A stretch of DNA of 64,000 bases from Cereibacter_A sp052244495 (GCA_052244495.1 JBQPXH010000002.1), one strand, 5' to 3'; counted from the stretch's first letter, positions 43,864 to 52,744 are shown. Numbers and translations: made by a program. Notes: generated by a model from the sequence alone, not told the origin.

Positions 43864-45935
43864 TGAAATTCCTTTCCAACCGAGATGTCTTTCAGCCCAC
43901 GATCCTGCTCGCCCTTGCTCTCATGGCGGTCATCGTCATGATGGTGCTGCCTGTCCCGGCCTGGATGCTCGACCTCGGGCTGGCGCTGTCCTTCTCTCTC
44001 GCGATCCTCATGTTCACCGTCACGCTCTTCATCGAGCGGCCGCTGGACTTCTCCGCTTTCCCAACCATCCTGCTCGCCTCGCTGATGCTGAGGCTGTCGC
44101 TCAACATTTCGTCCACCAAGCTGATCATCGGCAACGGTCACGCCGGAACGGCCGCCGCTGGTCATGTCATCGAAGGGTTCGCGAGCTTCATCATGAACGG
44201 AAGCGTCATGATGGGCGTGGTGATCTTCTGCGTTCTCCTGATCGTGAACTTCGTCGTCATCACGAAGGGCGCTGGCCGCATGGCCGAGGTGGGCGCGCGC
44301 TTTGCCCTGGACGGGATGCCGGGCAAGCAGCTCGCGATCGACAGTGACATGTCGGCCGGCGCCATCGATCATGCGGAGGCCAAGCGGCGACGTGAGCAGG
44401 AACTCGCGGAGACCAATTTCTTCGGCTCGCTGGATGGCGCCTCGAAGTTCGTGAAGGGCGATGCCGTGGCGGGCCTGCTCATCACGGGCCTCAACATCGT
44501 CGTCGGCCTGCTGGTCGGCGTGCTGATGCACGGCATGCCGATCGGGCGTGCGTTCGAAACCTATGCCATCCTCACGATCGGCGACGGTCTCGTCAGCCAG
44601 ATCCCGGCGGTCATCATCTCGATCGCCGCCGCTCTGCTGCTTGCGCGCGGCGGGGCGTCGGGTACGGCCGATGCATCCTTCTTCCTGCAACTCGGCCGCT
44701 ATCCGGGCGCGCTGGGCACAGTCGCCCTCCTCATGGCGCTCTTCGCGCTGGTCCCGGGACTGCCTTTCGGCCCCTTCATGCTGGCCGCGCTTTCGCTTGC
44801 GGGCCTGACCTATCTCGGCCTGAAGAGGCGGAGCCAACCGCCCCCTTCGGAACCCGACGCAGCGGAAGCTCCGGGGGCGAGGCCACTGGGCGACATTCTT
44901 GATTTCGACGACATCCATATCGAGTTTGCGTCAAATCTCGTCGGAATGGTCCTCGATCCCGCAACCGGGCTTGATGCCAGAATTGTCAACATGCGCAATC
45001 ACATCGCCGGCGCCTTCGGGCTTATCCTGCCCGAGATCCGGGTTACGGACGACACGACGCTGCCGCCCGGCTCCTACCGCATCCGGCTGCAGGGCGTGGA
45101 ACGTGTGCGCGATCGTCTTCTGCCGGATCATGTGCTGGTGCTGCTGATGGACGGGCATGAAGCCCCCCGGGGGATCGACGTGCGCGAACCGGTCTACGGC
45201 GCACCCGCGCGCTGGATCCTTCCCGATCACCAGGAGGCTGCCGCGCTTGCAGGACTTACGGTTGTCACGCCGGCGGAAGTGCTCGCCACTCATCTTCTCG
45301 AGGTCATGAAGAGCAATCTCGCCCGCCTCCTGACGCTCAAGGGGCTGCGCCGGCTCCTCGACGAATTCACCAATCTCTCGGACCGCGTGCGCGCCGACGC
45401 CAACCGGAGACTGCTGGACGAACTCGTCCCGGATCGCGTGCCGGTCGACCTTCTGCTCGCCGTTCTGCGCCTGCTTCTGGAGGAGAGGGTGTCCATCCGG
45501 AACCTTCCGCTGATTCTCGAAGCGATCGCCGAGGCCCGGCAACTCAACTCTCCCGAGGAGATCTGCGAACATGTGCGTCAGCGCCTCGGGTTTCAGATCG
45601 TCGCCGAACTGAAGCGCGAGGACGGAACGATTCCGCTCATCCAGCTTGCACCCGAGTGGGAGAAGACCTTCGCCGCGCATCAGATCGAGAGCGGACGCGG
45701 GACCCGCGACGTTGCCCTCCCCCCCGAGGCGTTCAGCCGTCTCGCCAACGGTCTCGCCGAGAAACTCGCGCGTGCCGCCGATAACGGCGTTCAGCCGGCC
45801 CTCGTCACATCGACGCTGAGACGTCGCTTCCTGCGCGCAGTTGCAGCTGCGAAGGGGCTGATGGTTCCGGTCATCTCCTACGACGAGATCGGCACCGAGG
45901 CACGAGCAGCAATGGTGGGCACCGTCCAGGCATGA
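43860..45935 (+). CDS. flhA: Flagellar export gate protein FlhA
   Basis: Export gate subunit of 691 residues: eight N-terminal membrane helices with the FHIPEP region (LMLRLSLNISSTKLIIGNGHAG; GRMAEVGARFALDGMPGKQLAIDSD), then a large cytoplasmic domain that forms the nonameric docking ring (RIRLQGVERVRDRLLPDHVLVL; LVPDRVPVDLLLAVLRLLLEERVSIRNLP). The second ATG, three bases on, is an equally possible start. It leads flhA-fliR-flhB with four-base overlaps throughout. Confidence 0.96.
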   Translation: MMKFLSNRDVFQPTILLALALMAVIVMMVLPVPAWMLDLGLALSFSLAILMFTVTLFIERPLDFSAFPTILLASLMLRLSLNISSTKLIIGNGHAGTAAAGHVIEGFASFIMNGSVMMGVVIFCVLLIVNFVVITKGAGRMAEVGARFALDGMPGKQLAIDSDMSAGAIDHAEAKRRREQELAETNFFGSLDGASKFVKGDAVAGLLITGLNIVVGLLVGVLMHGMPIGRAFETYAILTIGDGLVSQIPAVIISIAAALLLARGGASGTADASFFLQLGRYPGALGTVALLMALFALVPGLPFGPFMLAALSLAGLTYLGLKRRSQPPPSEPDAAEAPGARPLGDILDFDDIHIEFASNLVGMVLDPATGLDARIVNMRNHIAGAFGLILPEIRVTDDTTLPPGSYRIRLQGVERVRDRLLPDHVLVLLMDGHEAPRGIDVREPVYGAPARWILPDHQEAAALAGLTVVTPAEVLATHLLEVMKSNLARLLTLKGLRRLLDEFTNLSDRVRADANRRLLDELVPDRVPVDLLLAVLRLLLEERVSIRNLPLILEAIAEARQLNSPEEICEHVRQRLGFQIVAELKREDGTIPLIQLAPEWEKTFAAHQIESGRGTRDVALPPEAFSRLANGLAEKLARAADNGVQPALVTSTLRRRFLRAVAAAKGLMVPVISYDEIGTEARAAMVGTVQA

Positions 45936-46714
45936 CGCCCCTGTTCGAGCATCTGACGCAGCTGACGCTTCTGGCCCAGGACCTCTTCCGGTCAGGTTTC
46001 CTGGTCTTCATCCGCGTCGGGGCGGCCATGGCTCTGTTGCCGGCCTTCGGCGAGGCCAGCCTGCCCGCCCGCGTCCGCCTCGCCGCGGCGCTCGCCTTCA
46101 CGGCCATCGTGTTCCCCGCCCTCAGCGACCGCATTCCCCCCTTCGACGGTTCTCTCGGGCCGTTGGCGATCGAGACTGCCATCGGTCTTCTGCTTGGGAT
46201 CTCGCTGAGGCTTTTCGTTCTGGCGCTTCAGACGGCGGGCTCGATCGCCGCACAGGCCGCGTCCCTCTCGCAGCTCTTCGGATCGTCTTCCGGCGAGCCG
46301 CAGCCTGTCATTGGCAACGTGCTCACGCTCGGGGGCCTCGCAATCGCCGTCGCCGCCGGGCTCCACGTCCGGATCGCGGAATTCCTGATCATGTCCTACG
46401 AGTTCCTGCCCGTGGGACGGCTGCCTCCGCCCGCCGATGCGGCCGACTGGGGCCTTCGACTGATCTCCCACTCCTTTTCGCTCGGATTCATGCTGTCCAT
46501 GCCGTTTCTGGCAGCTTCCTTCATCTTCAACGTGGCGCTTGGCATCATCAACCGCGCCATGCCGCAGCTGATGGTGTTCTTCGTCGGGGCTCCGGCATTG
46601 ACGCTCGGCGGCCTCGTTCTTCTTGCGATGTCGGCTCCCGTCGCCGTGGCGTTCTGGGCGAGTGCGCTGCGCGATTTCCTGTCGTCACCTCTTGCCTCTA
46701 CGGCATTGCCATGA
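45932..46714 (+). CDS. fliR: Flagellar export protein FliR
   Basis: Membrane component of the FliPQR gate, 260 residues with about six hydrophobic helices. Family segments include FLVFIRVGAAMALLPAFGEASLPARVRLAAALAFT and GSIAAQAASLSQLFG, with the C-terminal LPQLMVFFVGAPALTLGGL type region. It overlaps flhA and flhB by four bases each side. Confidence 0.93.
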   Translation: MTPLFEHLTQLTLLAQDLFRSGFLVFIRVGAAMALLPAFGEASLPARVRLAAALAFTAIVFPALSDRIPPFDGSLGPLAIETAIGLLLGISLRLFVLALQTAGSIAAQAASLSQLFGSSSGEPQPVIGNVLTLGGLAIAVAAGLHVRIAEFLIMSYEFLPVGRLPPPADAADWGLRLISHSFSLGFMLSMPFLAASFIFNVALGIINRAMPQLMVFFVGAPALTLGGLVLLAMSAPVAVAFWASALRDFLSSPLASTALP

Positions 46715-47787
46715 GCGATGGCGAGGAAGACAAGCCGCACGAACCTTCGCAGCGCAAGCTGGATGAGGCGAGGCGCAAGGGGGAGCTGCCCCGCTCGCAG
46801 GATCTGGCGACGACGGCAGCCTACGCTGGGTTCCTTCTGGCGGCGGCCTTTCTGGGTGAGGGCGCACTGCGGCAGCTGGGGGAAGCCGGGGCGACGCTCC
46901 TCGGAAGGGCGGATCAGCTCTCCGTGCTTTTTGCCGATCATGCGGAGCCGCAGGTGGGCCGGCTGCTGGCCGAGGTGACGCTTGCCGTGCTTCCCTTCTT
47001 CCTGCTTCCCGCCATCGGGGCCCTGGGCTCGCTTGCGGCCCAGCGCGCCCTCGTGGTTGCGCCGGCAAGGCTGGCTCCGAAACTCGAGCGGATCTCGCCC
47101 GTATCTCAGTTCCGGAACCGTTTCGGCCGCAACGGCCTGTTCGAGTTCGGCAAGAGCCTGCTCAAGCTTCTCCTCGTCAGCCTGCTCTTCGCGCTGTTCG
47201 TTGCGCGGCACGCAGACGAAATCCTTGACATGCTGCTGGTCGAACCCGCCGTTGCGACGGGCATCATGTTCAGGATGCTCCTGAAGTTCCTGCTCGTCAT
47301 TGTCATGCTGTCGGCGGCGATCGGCCTGGCCGACTTTCTCTGGCAGCGATCCGAGCATCTTCGCAAGCACCGCATGTCGCGCAAGGAGCTTTCCGACGAG
47401 TCGAAGGACTCGGAGGGGGATCCGCATGTGAAGGCGCAGCGTCGCCGTCGCGCGGTCGAGGTCGCGACCAACCGGATGCTCCAGGACGTCGCGACCTCGG
47501 ATGTCGTAGTCGTCAACCCGACGCATTACGCGGTCGCGCTGCGCTGGAAACGCGGCGACCGCCGCGCGCCCGTCTGCGTCGCAAAGGGCGTGGACGAAGT
47601 GGCCGCCCGCATCCGGGAGCGAGCCATGGAGGCCGGCATCCCCATTCACAGGGATCCGCCGACCGCGCGCGCGCTGCATGCGGTGGTCCGGATCGGAGAG
47701 GAAATCCGGCCGGAACATTATCAGGCGGTGGCTGCCGCCATCCGCTTTGCAGAGGCCATCCGACGCAAGATGAAGGGGACGAGATGA
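46711..47787 (+). CDS. flhB: Flagellar export switch protein FlhB
   Basis: Substrate-specificity switch of 358 residues. Four membrane helices are followed by the cytoplasmic domain with the autocleavage motif NPTH at residues 269-272 (VVVNPTHYAVALRW). The N-terminus EPSQRKLDEARRKGELPRSQDL is the standard FlhB opening. It cooperates with FliK to switch export from hook to filament proteins. It overlaps the next small gene by four bases. Confidence 0.96.
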   Translation: MSDGEEDKPHEPSQRKLDEARRKGELPRSQDLATTAAYAGFLLAAAFLGEGALRQLGEAGATLLGRADQLSVLFADHAEPQVGRLLAEVTLAVLPFFLLPAIGALGSLAAQRALVVAPARLAPKLERISPVSQFRNRFGRNGLFEFGKSLLKLLLVSLLFALFVARHADEILDMLLVEPAVATGIMFRMLLKFLLVIVMLSAAIGLADFLWQRSEHLRKHRMSRKELSDESKDSEGDPHVKAQRRRRAVEVATNRMLQDVATSDVVVVNPTHYAVALRWKRGDRRAPVCVAKGVDEVAARIRERAMEAGIPIHRDPPTARALHAVVRIGEEIRPEHYQAVAAAIRFAEAIRRKMKGTR

Positions 47788-48116
47788 GCAGCCGGAAGTC
47801 GGACATCGAGAAGATCGCTGCGCTCACGCGCATGGTGCTCGACCTGCGGCTCGCGGAACTGAGCCGGGTCGCCCGGCAGCGGCAGGAGTGTCTGGACAGG
47901 CTGCAGGCCCTGGAGGCGGCGCCGGTGGACGACATTGATCCGATCGTGGCAGCACGCGCGAACCTGCGCTACCAGGCCTGGGCTGACGGCAGGCGGGCGG
48001 AGATCAACCTGACGCTGGCGCGGCAATCCGCCGACTGGACGAAGAAGAGCGCTTCCGCCCGCACGGCCTTTGCCCGATCCGAGGCGCTGAGACTGCTGAA
48101 GGCCCGCCTGGACTAG
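47784..48116 (+). CDS. Small coiled-coil protein after flhB (tentative FliJ-like)
   Basis: Charged helical protein of 110 residues (MSSRKSDIEKIAALTRMVLDLRLAELSRVARQRQE) with predicted coiled coils at both ends. No clear family match by eye. No other FliJ candidate follows fliI, and a coiled-coil protein translationally coupled to flhB could be the FliJ stalk; this is inference from size and position. The stop codon sits inside a terminator-like hairpin. Confidence 0.55.
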   Translation: MSSRKSDIEKIAALTRMVLDLRLAELSRVARQRQECLDRLQALEAAPVDDIDPIVAARANLRYQAWADGRRAEINLTLARQSADWTKKSASARTAFARSEALRLLKARLD

Positions 48117-48123
48117 GCGGGCC
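48101..48123. terminator. Terminator hairpin between convergent flagellar operons
   Basis: Perfect 9-base-pair stem GGCCCGCCT/AGGCGGGCC with a five-base loop that contains part of the stop codon of the small coiled-coil gene. It ends the fliL-motA-flhA-flhB unit and faces the minus-strand flgB-to-fliL unit. There is no T tract, so termination may be Rho-assisted. Confidence 0.55.
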
Positions 48124-48146
48124 CCGGGTATCGTCAACGTTCCGGC

Positions 48147-48671
48147 TCAGCTGTCCTGACGCATGATGTCGGTGATCAGCACGTCGGAGACGCTCGGGCC
48201 AAGGACGGAGCGAGCGACTTCCATCAGGGCGCGCCTCAGCGCCACGAGGTTCTGCGACTCCGTGAAGGAGCCGCGAAAGCCGCCTGTGTTCGCGTGGTCG
48301 AAGAGCACGCTGAGCATGCCGTCCCGCAGCTTCGGCTCCACCGCATAGACTTGCTCGCTGCCGCCGTGCGGCACTTCCAGGCTGAGCGACAGGATCATCA
48401 TCGAGGACACGCGGCCGTTCTCGACGATCGGCACGATGAACTGGTTGTTCAGCTTGACGTAGTCCGGCTGCTCTTCCGGATTGCCCTCGTGCGCGGCGGC
48501 GGCGTGTGGGCCCCCCTCCGGCGCGGGCTCTCCCTGCGGTGTCCCGTGTCCGTTTCCGGCGTCTTCGGCGGTGGCCTGCGGCTCCTCTTCGGGCCGCAAC
48601 ATGATGCCTGCGCCGACGCCTGCGCCGAGTCCCGCGATCGCCAGGAAAAGAGGAATGATCAGTTTGAGCAT
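48147..48671 (-). CDS. FliL family flagellar protein (copy 2)
   Basis: Protein of 174 residues: N-terminal membrane helix (MLKLIIPLFLAIAGLGAGVGAGIML), acidic Ala/Pro/Gly-rich linker, then a FliL-like periplasmic domain (YVKLNNQFIVPIVENGRVSSMMILSLSLEV ... VSDVLITDIMRQDS). It is distinct from the fliL at 38699. It follows flgH by one base at the end of the minus-strand rod/ring operon, an order also seen for FliL in rhizobia. Confidence 0.8.
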   Translation of the reverse strand: MLKLIIPLFLAIAGLGAGVGAGIMLRPEEEPQATAEDAGNGHGTPQGEPAPEGGPHAAAAHEGNPEEQPDYVKLNNQFIVPIVENGRVSSMMILSLSLEVPHGGSEQVYAVEPKLRDGMLSVLFDHANTGGFRGSFTESQNLVALRRALMEVARSVLGPSVSDVLITDIMRQDS

Positions 48672-48672
48672 G

Positions 48673-49392
48673 TCAGAACGGGAGGATGATGTCGGCCACC
48701 TGCTGACCGTACCGAGGCTGCTGGACGTCGGTGATCTGGCCGCGTCCGCCATAGGAGATCCGGGCTTCGGCGATCTTGTCGTAAGTGATCTCGTTCTGCC
48801 TCGAGATGTCGCCTGGCCGGACATAGCCCGTGACAATCAACTCGCGAAGTTCGTAGTTCACGCGCACCTCCTGCTGTCCTTGGATCCGGATCACGCCGTT
48901 CGGCAGTTCCTCGACGACCGTCGCGGCAATGCGGAGGGTCATCTTCTCCTTGCGCTTGACCGAGCCGTCCCCGGCGTAGCTCGACGAAGAGGTGGTGGAC
49001 ACCGCATCGGCCATGGATGCCCCGTCCGGAAGATGCCTGTCGATGCGCTGGGGAATGCCGAAGAAGGAGGGCAGGCCGAGCGACTCGCCTCCCGCCCTGC
49101 TGCGTCCGCTCGAGTTCGAGATCTCGGCCCGGTCGTCGATCTCGATCACGACGGTCAGGATGTCGCCGCGTCGGCTGGCCCTCCGGTCGCCGAGCAGGGA
49201 CGCCCGGTCGCCTGCCCAGAGCGAGGATCGCGCGGTCGGTCCCGGGTTGCCGAGGTTCTCGGGAATCGGGAGCGCGTACATGGCATGATACTGGAAGGTC
49301 TGATCCGCCGGGCTGAAGGAGGGTGCCTTCCCGACCTCCGCGAGACGTCCGCATGAGGGGAGAGCCAGGAGAAGCAGGACGAGACGTCGCAT
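48673..49392 (-). CDS. flgH: Flagellar L-ring protein FlgH
   Basis: Outer-membrane L-ring lipoprotein of 239 residues. The signal sequence MRRLVLLLLALPSCG ends in a lipobox-like LPSC. Conserved regions are SLWAGDRASLLGDRRASRRGDILTVVIEI, KMTLRIAATVVEELPNGVIRIQGQQEVRVN and the ending YDKIAEARISYGGRGQITDVQQPRYGQQ. It lies 10 bases after flgA and one base before the second fliL. Confidence 0.95.
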   Translation of the reverse strand: MRRLVLLLLALPSCGRLAEVGKAPSFSPADQTFQYHAMYALPIPENLGNPGPTARSSLWAGDRASLLGDRRASRRGDILTVVIEIDDRAEISNSSGRSRAGGESLGLPSFFGIPQRIDRHLPDGASMADAVSTTSSSSYAGDGSVKRKEKMTLRIAATVVEELPNGVIRIQGQQEVRVNYELRELIVTGYVRPGDISRQNEITYDKIAEARISYGGRGQITDVQQPRYGQQVADIILPF

Positions 49393-49402
49393 GGGATATC
49401 CT

Positions 49403-49825
49403 TCAGGAGCCGGGGCCGACATGTACAGAGCCGTCATCCGCGATGCGGCCGGTCACGGTGGAGCGGGACGAAAGGTTCATGACGCGGATGACATCGCCCA
49501 CACCCCCGCGAGCGAGGGCACGTCCCTCCGCGCGGATGGCAAGGGCTCCCGCCTCGAAAGTGATCTGCACGATCTGGTTGCGGGCGATGATGGCGGGTGG
49601 TCCCACGTCACCGGGCCTGATCGGCCGGCCCGCGTACAGTGTCACCCGCGCCTCCTGCCCGAGCGCCTGGGAGATTTCGGTGAGCGCGCCCGGCACGGCT
49701 TCCGCCTGCAGCGCCACATCCCCGGGCTCCAGCACCTCGAGGGCGCGGATGTTGCGGGCGGCGACGATGGTCTCGGCCGAAACCGGCGTCACGAGGCACA
49801 ACAAGAAGCAGAGAGCGCGCATCAT
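49403..49825 (-). CDS. flgA: P-ring assembly chaperone FlgA
   Basis: Periplasmic chaperone for FlgI, 140 residues with signal peptide MMRALCFLLCLVTPVSA. The SAF-domain region (IVAARNIRALEVLEPGDVALQAEAVPGAL) and VTLYAGRPIRPGDVGPPAIIARNQIVQI are recognisable. It is shorter than enteric FlgA, as in many alphaproteobacteria. The ATG overlaps the flgG stop (ATGA). Confidence 0.92.
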   Translation of the reverse strand: MMRALCFLLCLVTPVSAETIVAARNIRALEVLEPGDVALQAEAVPGALTEISQALGQEARVTLYAGRPIRPGDVGPPAIIARNQIVQITFEAGALAIRAEGRALARGGVGDVIRVMNLSSRSTVTGRIADDGSVHVGPGS

Positions 49826-50607
49826 TTGACCTGCGCCGTCGCCGCAAGCATCTGGTCGGCCGCGGTGATGACCTTCGCGTTCAGCTCGTAGCCACGCTGC
49901 GCCTTGATGAGCTCCGTGATTTCCTGAACGGAGTCGACCGAGCTTTCCTCAAGATATCCCTGCCGCAGGGTGCCGAAGCCATCCTCTCCTGCCGTGCCGG
50001 CGATCGGGGGCCCGGAGGCGGAGGTTTCGAGGAAGAGGTTCGAGCCGATCGCCTCAAGCCCCTTCTCGTTCGAGAAGGCGGTCAGCGTGATCTGTCCGAG
50101 AAGCTGTGGTTGCACCTGTCCGGTGAAATAGCCCCACACTTCGCCCGATGCGTTGATGGAGATGCTTGCCGCGTCGTCCGGGATCGTGATGCCCGGTGCG
50201 ACCTCGTGCCCGTCGGAGGTGACGACGAGCCCTTCGCCCGACCGCTTCAGCGCGCCGTCCCGCGTATAGGCCGACTGGCCCGAAGGCAGCGTGACCTCGA
50301 CATAGCCGCGCCCGTCTATCGCGAGGTCGAGATCGCCGCCGGTCTGCGCGAGCGCACCCTGCGAAAGCACGACCGAGACGGAAGACGGTCTGACACCCAT
50401 TCCGAGCTGAACACCGGTGGGGAGCATGCGTCCGTCGTCGGCGCTGACGGTTCCGGGCCGAACCAGCTGCTGATAATGGAGATCCGCGAAATCCGCGCGC
50501 CGGGCGTTGTAGCCCGTCGTCGACATGTTCGCGAGGTTGTTCGAGATGACGTCGACACGCGTCTGCTGTGCGCTCATCCCGGTGGCTGCGATCTGAAGCG
50601 CCTTCAT
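49822..50607 (-). CDS. flgG: Distal rod protein FlgG
   Basis: Distal rod subunit of 261 residues, a standard length. N-terminal MKALQIAATGMSAQQTRVDVISNNLANMSTTGYNARRADF has the rod signature. The C-terminal YLEESSVDSVQEITELIKAQRGYELNAKVITAADQMLAATAQ completes D0. It overlaps flgF by one base and flgA by four. Confidence 0.97.
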   Translation of the reverse strand: MKALQIAATGMSAQQTRVDVISNNLANMSTTGYNARRADFADLHYQQLVRPGTVSADDGRMLPTGVQLGMGVRPSSVSVVLSQGALAQTGGDLDLAIDGRGYVEVTLPSGQSAYTRDGALKRSGEGLVVTSDGHEVAPGITIPDDAASISINASGEVWGYFTGQVQPQLLGQITLTAFSNEKGLEAIGSNLFLETSASGPPIAGTAGEDGFGTLRQGYLEESSVDSVQEITELIKAQRGYELNAKVITAADQMLAATAQVK

Positions 50608-51323
50608 CAGCTTTCTCCAAGTGTCCTGACGGTGGTGCGGATCCTGTCATCCTCGCGGTCGAGGAAGCTCTGACCGAGCTCGTAGGCGCGCTGAACCTCG
50701 ATCATCCGGGCGATCTCCGACACCGGCTCGACGTTCGACTCCTCGAGCGAGCCCTGGACGAGGGTTGCGCCGGATGCCGGCTCGACCCCGCTCCCGGTCG
50801 AGAAGCGCGTGCCGCCCTCGTGCTGCAGGCTCAGCGGATCCGTGGGTTGCCAGAGACCGATGCGCCCGACGGGCAGTCCATTCGACGAAAGGGTTCCGTC
50901 GCTCGCGAGCACCACGGCGGGAGAGTCCGGGGGCACGAAGATCGGCGCCCCGCCCTCATCGAGAAGCCGGTTGCCGTCGCTGTCGACGAGTTCGCCCTCC
51001 GCGCTGGAGGTGAAGCTGCCGGCGCGCGTGAGCTGCTCGCCCCGAGGGGTTTCGATCAGGAAGAACCCGTCTCCCATGATCGCGAAGTCGAAGGCGGCAC
51101 CGGTGCGGGTGAGGCCGCCCTGCCCGAGATCGACCTGGCGGGCGCTGGCACTCGCCATCGAAAGGGACGGGTCGGCGCCGAGGCGCTTCACATGTTCGGT
51201 GAACACGACCCCCTCGCGCCGGAACCCCGTGGTCGAGACGTTGGCGATGTTGTTCGCGACGGTCTGCATCTCGCGCAGGAGACCGGACTGGCGGGTGAGC
51301 GTGGTGTAGCCTGCCGCGTCCAT
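50607..51323 (-). CDS. flgF: Proximal rod protein FlgF
   Basis: Rod subunit of 238 residues with MDAAGYTTLTRQSGLLREMQTVANNIANVSTTGFRREGV at the N-terminus and SLEESNVEPVSEIARMIEVQRAYELGQSFLDREDDRIR at the C-terminus, the usual FlgF ends. It starts one base after fliQ and precedes flgG. Confidence 0.95.
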   Translation of the reverse strand: MDAAGYTTLTRQSGLLREMQTVANNIANVSTTGFRREGVVFTEHVKRLGADPSLSMASASARQVDLGQGGLTRTGAAFDFAIMGDGFFLIETPRGEQLTRAGSFTSSAEGELVDSDGNRLLDEGGAPIFVPPDSPAVVLASDGTLSSNGLPVGRIGLWQPTDPLSLQHEGGTRFSTGSGVEPASGATLVQGSLEESNVEPVSEIARMIEVQRAYELGQSFLDREDDRIRTTVRTLGES

Positions 51324-51324
51324 C

Positions 51325-51591
51325 TCAGTGCCCTTCGATCCTGGGGATGATGCCGTCGACGAAGAAGGCGGTAAGGGTCGTGGTCATGAAGCTCATGGAG
51401 ACCCAGAAGGCGAGGAGCATCGCGCCGACCTTCGGAACGAAGGTCAGCGTCATCTCCTGCACGGAGGTGAGAGCCTGCAGGAGGCCGATGGTGACGCCGG
51501 CGATCAGAGCCACCACAAGGAGCGGCGAGGCCATCAGCACGGCCACCCAGAGCGCCTGCCGGAGAGCGTCGAAGAGCGCGGGCTCGGACAT
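51325..51591 (-). CDS. fliQ: Flagellar export protein FliQ
   Basis: Small gate subunit of 88 residues with two membrane helices: ALWVAVLMASPLLVVALIAGVTIGLLQALTSVQEMTLTFVPK and a second near AMLLAFWVSMSF. It sits among rod genes rather than next to fliP, between fliE and flgF, with near-zero gaps. Confidence 0.95.
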   Translation of the reverse strand: MSEPALFDALRQALWVAVLMASPLLVVALIAGVTIGLLQALTSVQEMTLTFVPKVGAMLLAFWVSMSFMTTTLTAFFVDGIIPRIEGH

Positions 51592-51881
51592 CAGACCGGC
51601 ATCCTCAGGATCTCCTGATAGGCCTCGACCACCTTGTCCCGCAGGGTGACGGCCGTCTCGACCGCCATCTGCGACGCCGCCAACGCCTCGACGAGCGCAT
51701 GGGGGTCTGCCTTTCCGGTCATGGCGGCGCGGGCCGTTTCCTCGCCCTGGGCCAGCGTGTCGGAAAAGCTCTCGGCGGCGCGCTCGAGCGCCGCCGCCAT
51801 GCCCACGGACGGCTGATCGGGTGCCGCCGCCGTACGGGCCTTCGCATAGCTTTCTGCTGCGATGGAGGTTCTGATGTCCAT
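51591..51881 (-). CDS. fliE: MS-ring/rod junction protein FliE
   Basis: Protein of 96 residues linking FliF to the rod. The family core is present: SFSDTLAQGEETARAAMTGKADPHALVEALAASQMAVETAVTLRDKVVEAYQEILRMPV. It lies between flgC and fliQ, overlapping fliQ by one base. Confidence 0.95.
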   Translation of the reverse strand: MDIRTSIAAESYAKARTAAAPDQPSVGMAAALERAAESFSDTLAQGEETARAAMTGKADPHALVEALAASQMAVETAVTLRDKVVEAYQEILRMPV

Positions 51882-51894
51882 TCTGGAATTCCTT

Positions 51895-52281
51895 TCAACG
51901 ACGCAGGAGGTCGAACAGGCTCTGCGTCATCTGCCGCGCCTGGTCGAACATCCGGAGGTTTGCCTCGTAGCTGCGCTGCGCTTCGCGCGCGTCAGCGATC
52001 TCGACCACCAGATCGACGTTGGAACCGTCGTAGTAGCCGGTCTCGTCCGCCAGGGGATGACCGGGGTCGTAGATCTTCTGCACCTCGCTCCGGTCGAGGC
52101 GGACCGGACCTGTCGAGACGATACCGCTGTCCAGATCTTCCTGGAAACTGACGGTCTTGCGGTGATAGCCGGGCGTATCGGCGTTGGCGATGTTCTCGGA
52201 CACGTGACGCAGGCGAAGCGCCTGCGAGCGCATGCCGGAGGCCGAGTGCGTGAGCGACTGGCTGAGGTCGGTCATGATCAT
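51895..52281 (-). CDS. flgC: Proximal rod protein FlgC
   Basis: Rod subunit of 128 residues: SLTHSASGMRSQALRLRHVSENIANADTPGYHRK at the N-terminus and EIADAREAQRSYEANLRMFDQARQMTQSLFDLLRR at the C-terminus. The ATG at 52281 overlaps the flgB stop by four bases; an in-frame ATG two codons on is possible. Confidence 0.95.
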   Translation of the reverse strand: MIMTDLSQSLTHSASGMRSQALRLRHVSENIANADTPGYHRKTVSFQEDLDSGIVSTGPVRLDRSEVQKIYDPGHPLADETGYYDGSNVDLVVEIADAREAQRSYEANLRMFDQARQMTQSLFDLLRR

Positions 52282-52661
52282 GAACTCCGGCCGAGGCTCG
52301 TGCGGATCAGGCGCGAACTGCTCTGGTAGATCGAGAGTGCCATCTCGTGTTGCTGCCGGGCGGCAACTGCCCTCACCATCTCCTCCTCTAGGGAGACCGT
52401 GTTGCCATTGGGAGAGGCCGCACCCTTCGTCTCCACCGGCACGGGCTCGGCGGCCGTCGCCTCCGCCCCACGCAGGTGTCCGGCGCGGGTCGTGCGGAGA
52501 CCCGTCATGCCGCTGGCGTAGCTTTCGAAGTCGGGCAGATCCCGGGCGCGGTAGCCGGGCGTGTCCGCGTTCGCGACATTCTGCGCCGCGACCTCGGTCC
52601 GGAGCCCGGCATGCCGCGCCATGGATTGCGCCATTCTGACGATTTCGAGCTTCTCGAACAT
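52278..52661 (-). CDS. flgB: Proximal rod protein FlgB
   Basis: Rod subunit of 127 residues beginning MFEKLEIVRMAQSMARHAGLRTEVAAQNVANADTPGYRARDLP, with the C-terminal helix ARQQHEMALSIYQSSSRLIRTSLG. The start is preceded by GGGAG at eight bases; the ten extra codons upstream overlap the promoter. First gene of the minus-strand unit flgB-C-fliE-Q-flgF-G-A-H-fliL. Confidence 0.94.
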   Translation of the reverse strand: MFEKLEIVRMAQSMARHAGLRTEVAAQNVANADTPGYRARDLPDFESYASGMTGLRTTRAGHLRGAEATAAEPVPVETKGAASPNGNTVSLEEEMVRAVAARQQHEMALSIYQSSSRLIRTSLGRSS

Positions 52662-52683
52662 CGGGGCTTCTCCCTCGATTGGT

Positions 52684-52698
52684 TTCATCAAGGCTTAA
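52684..52698. promoter_or_regulatory. CtrA-type site in flgB/fliI divergent promoter
   Basis: TTCA-N7-TTAA, seven of eight matches to the CtrA consensus, in the 83-base gap between the divergent flgB and fliI starts. Confidence 0.55.
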
Positions 52699-52744
52699 GG
52701 TAGATTCCTTTAGAAAGGGTAAGGCGCGAACAAAGAGGGATCGG

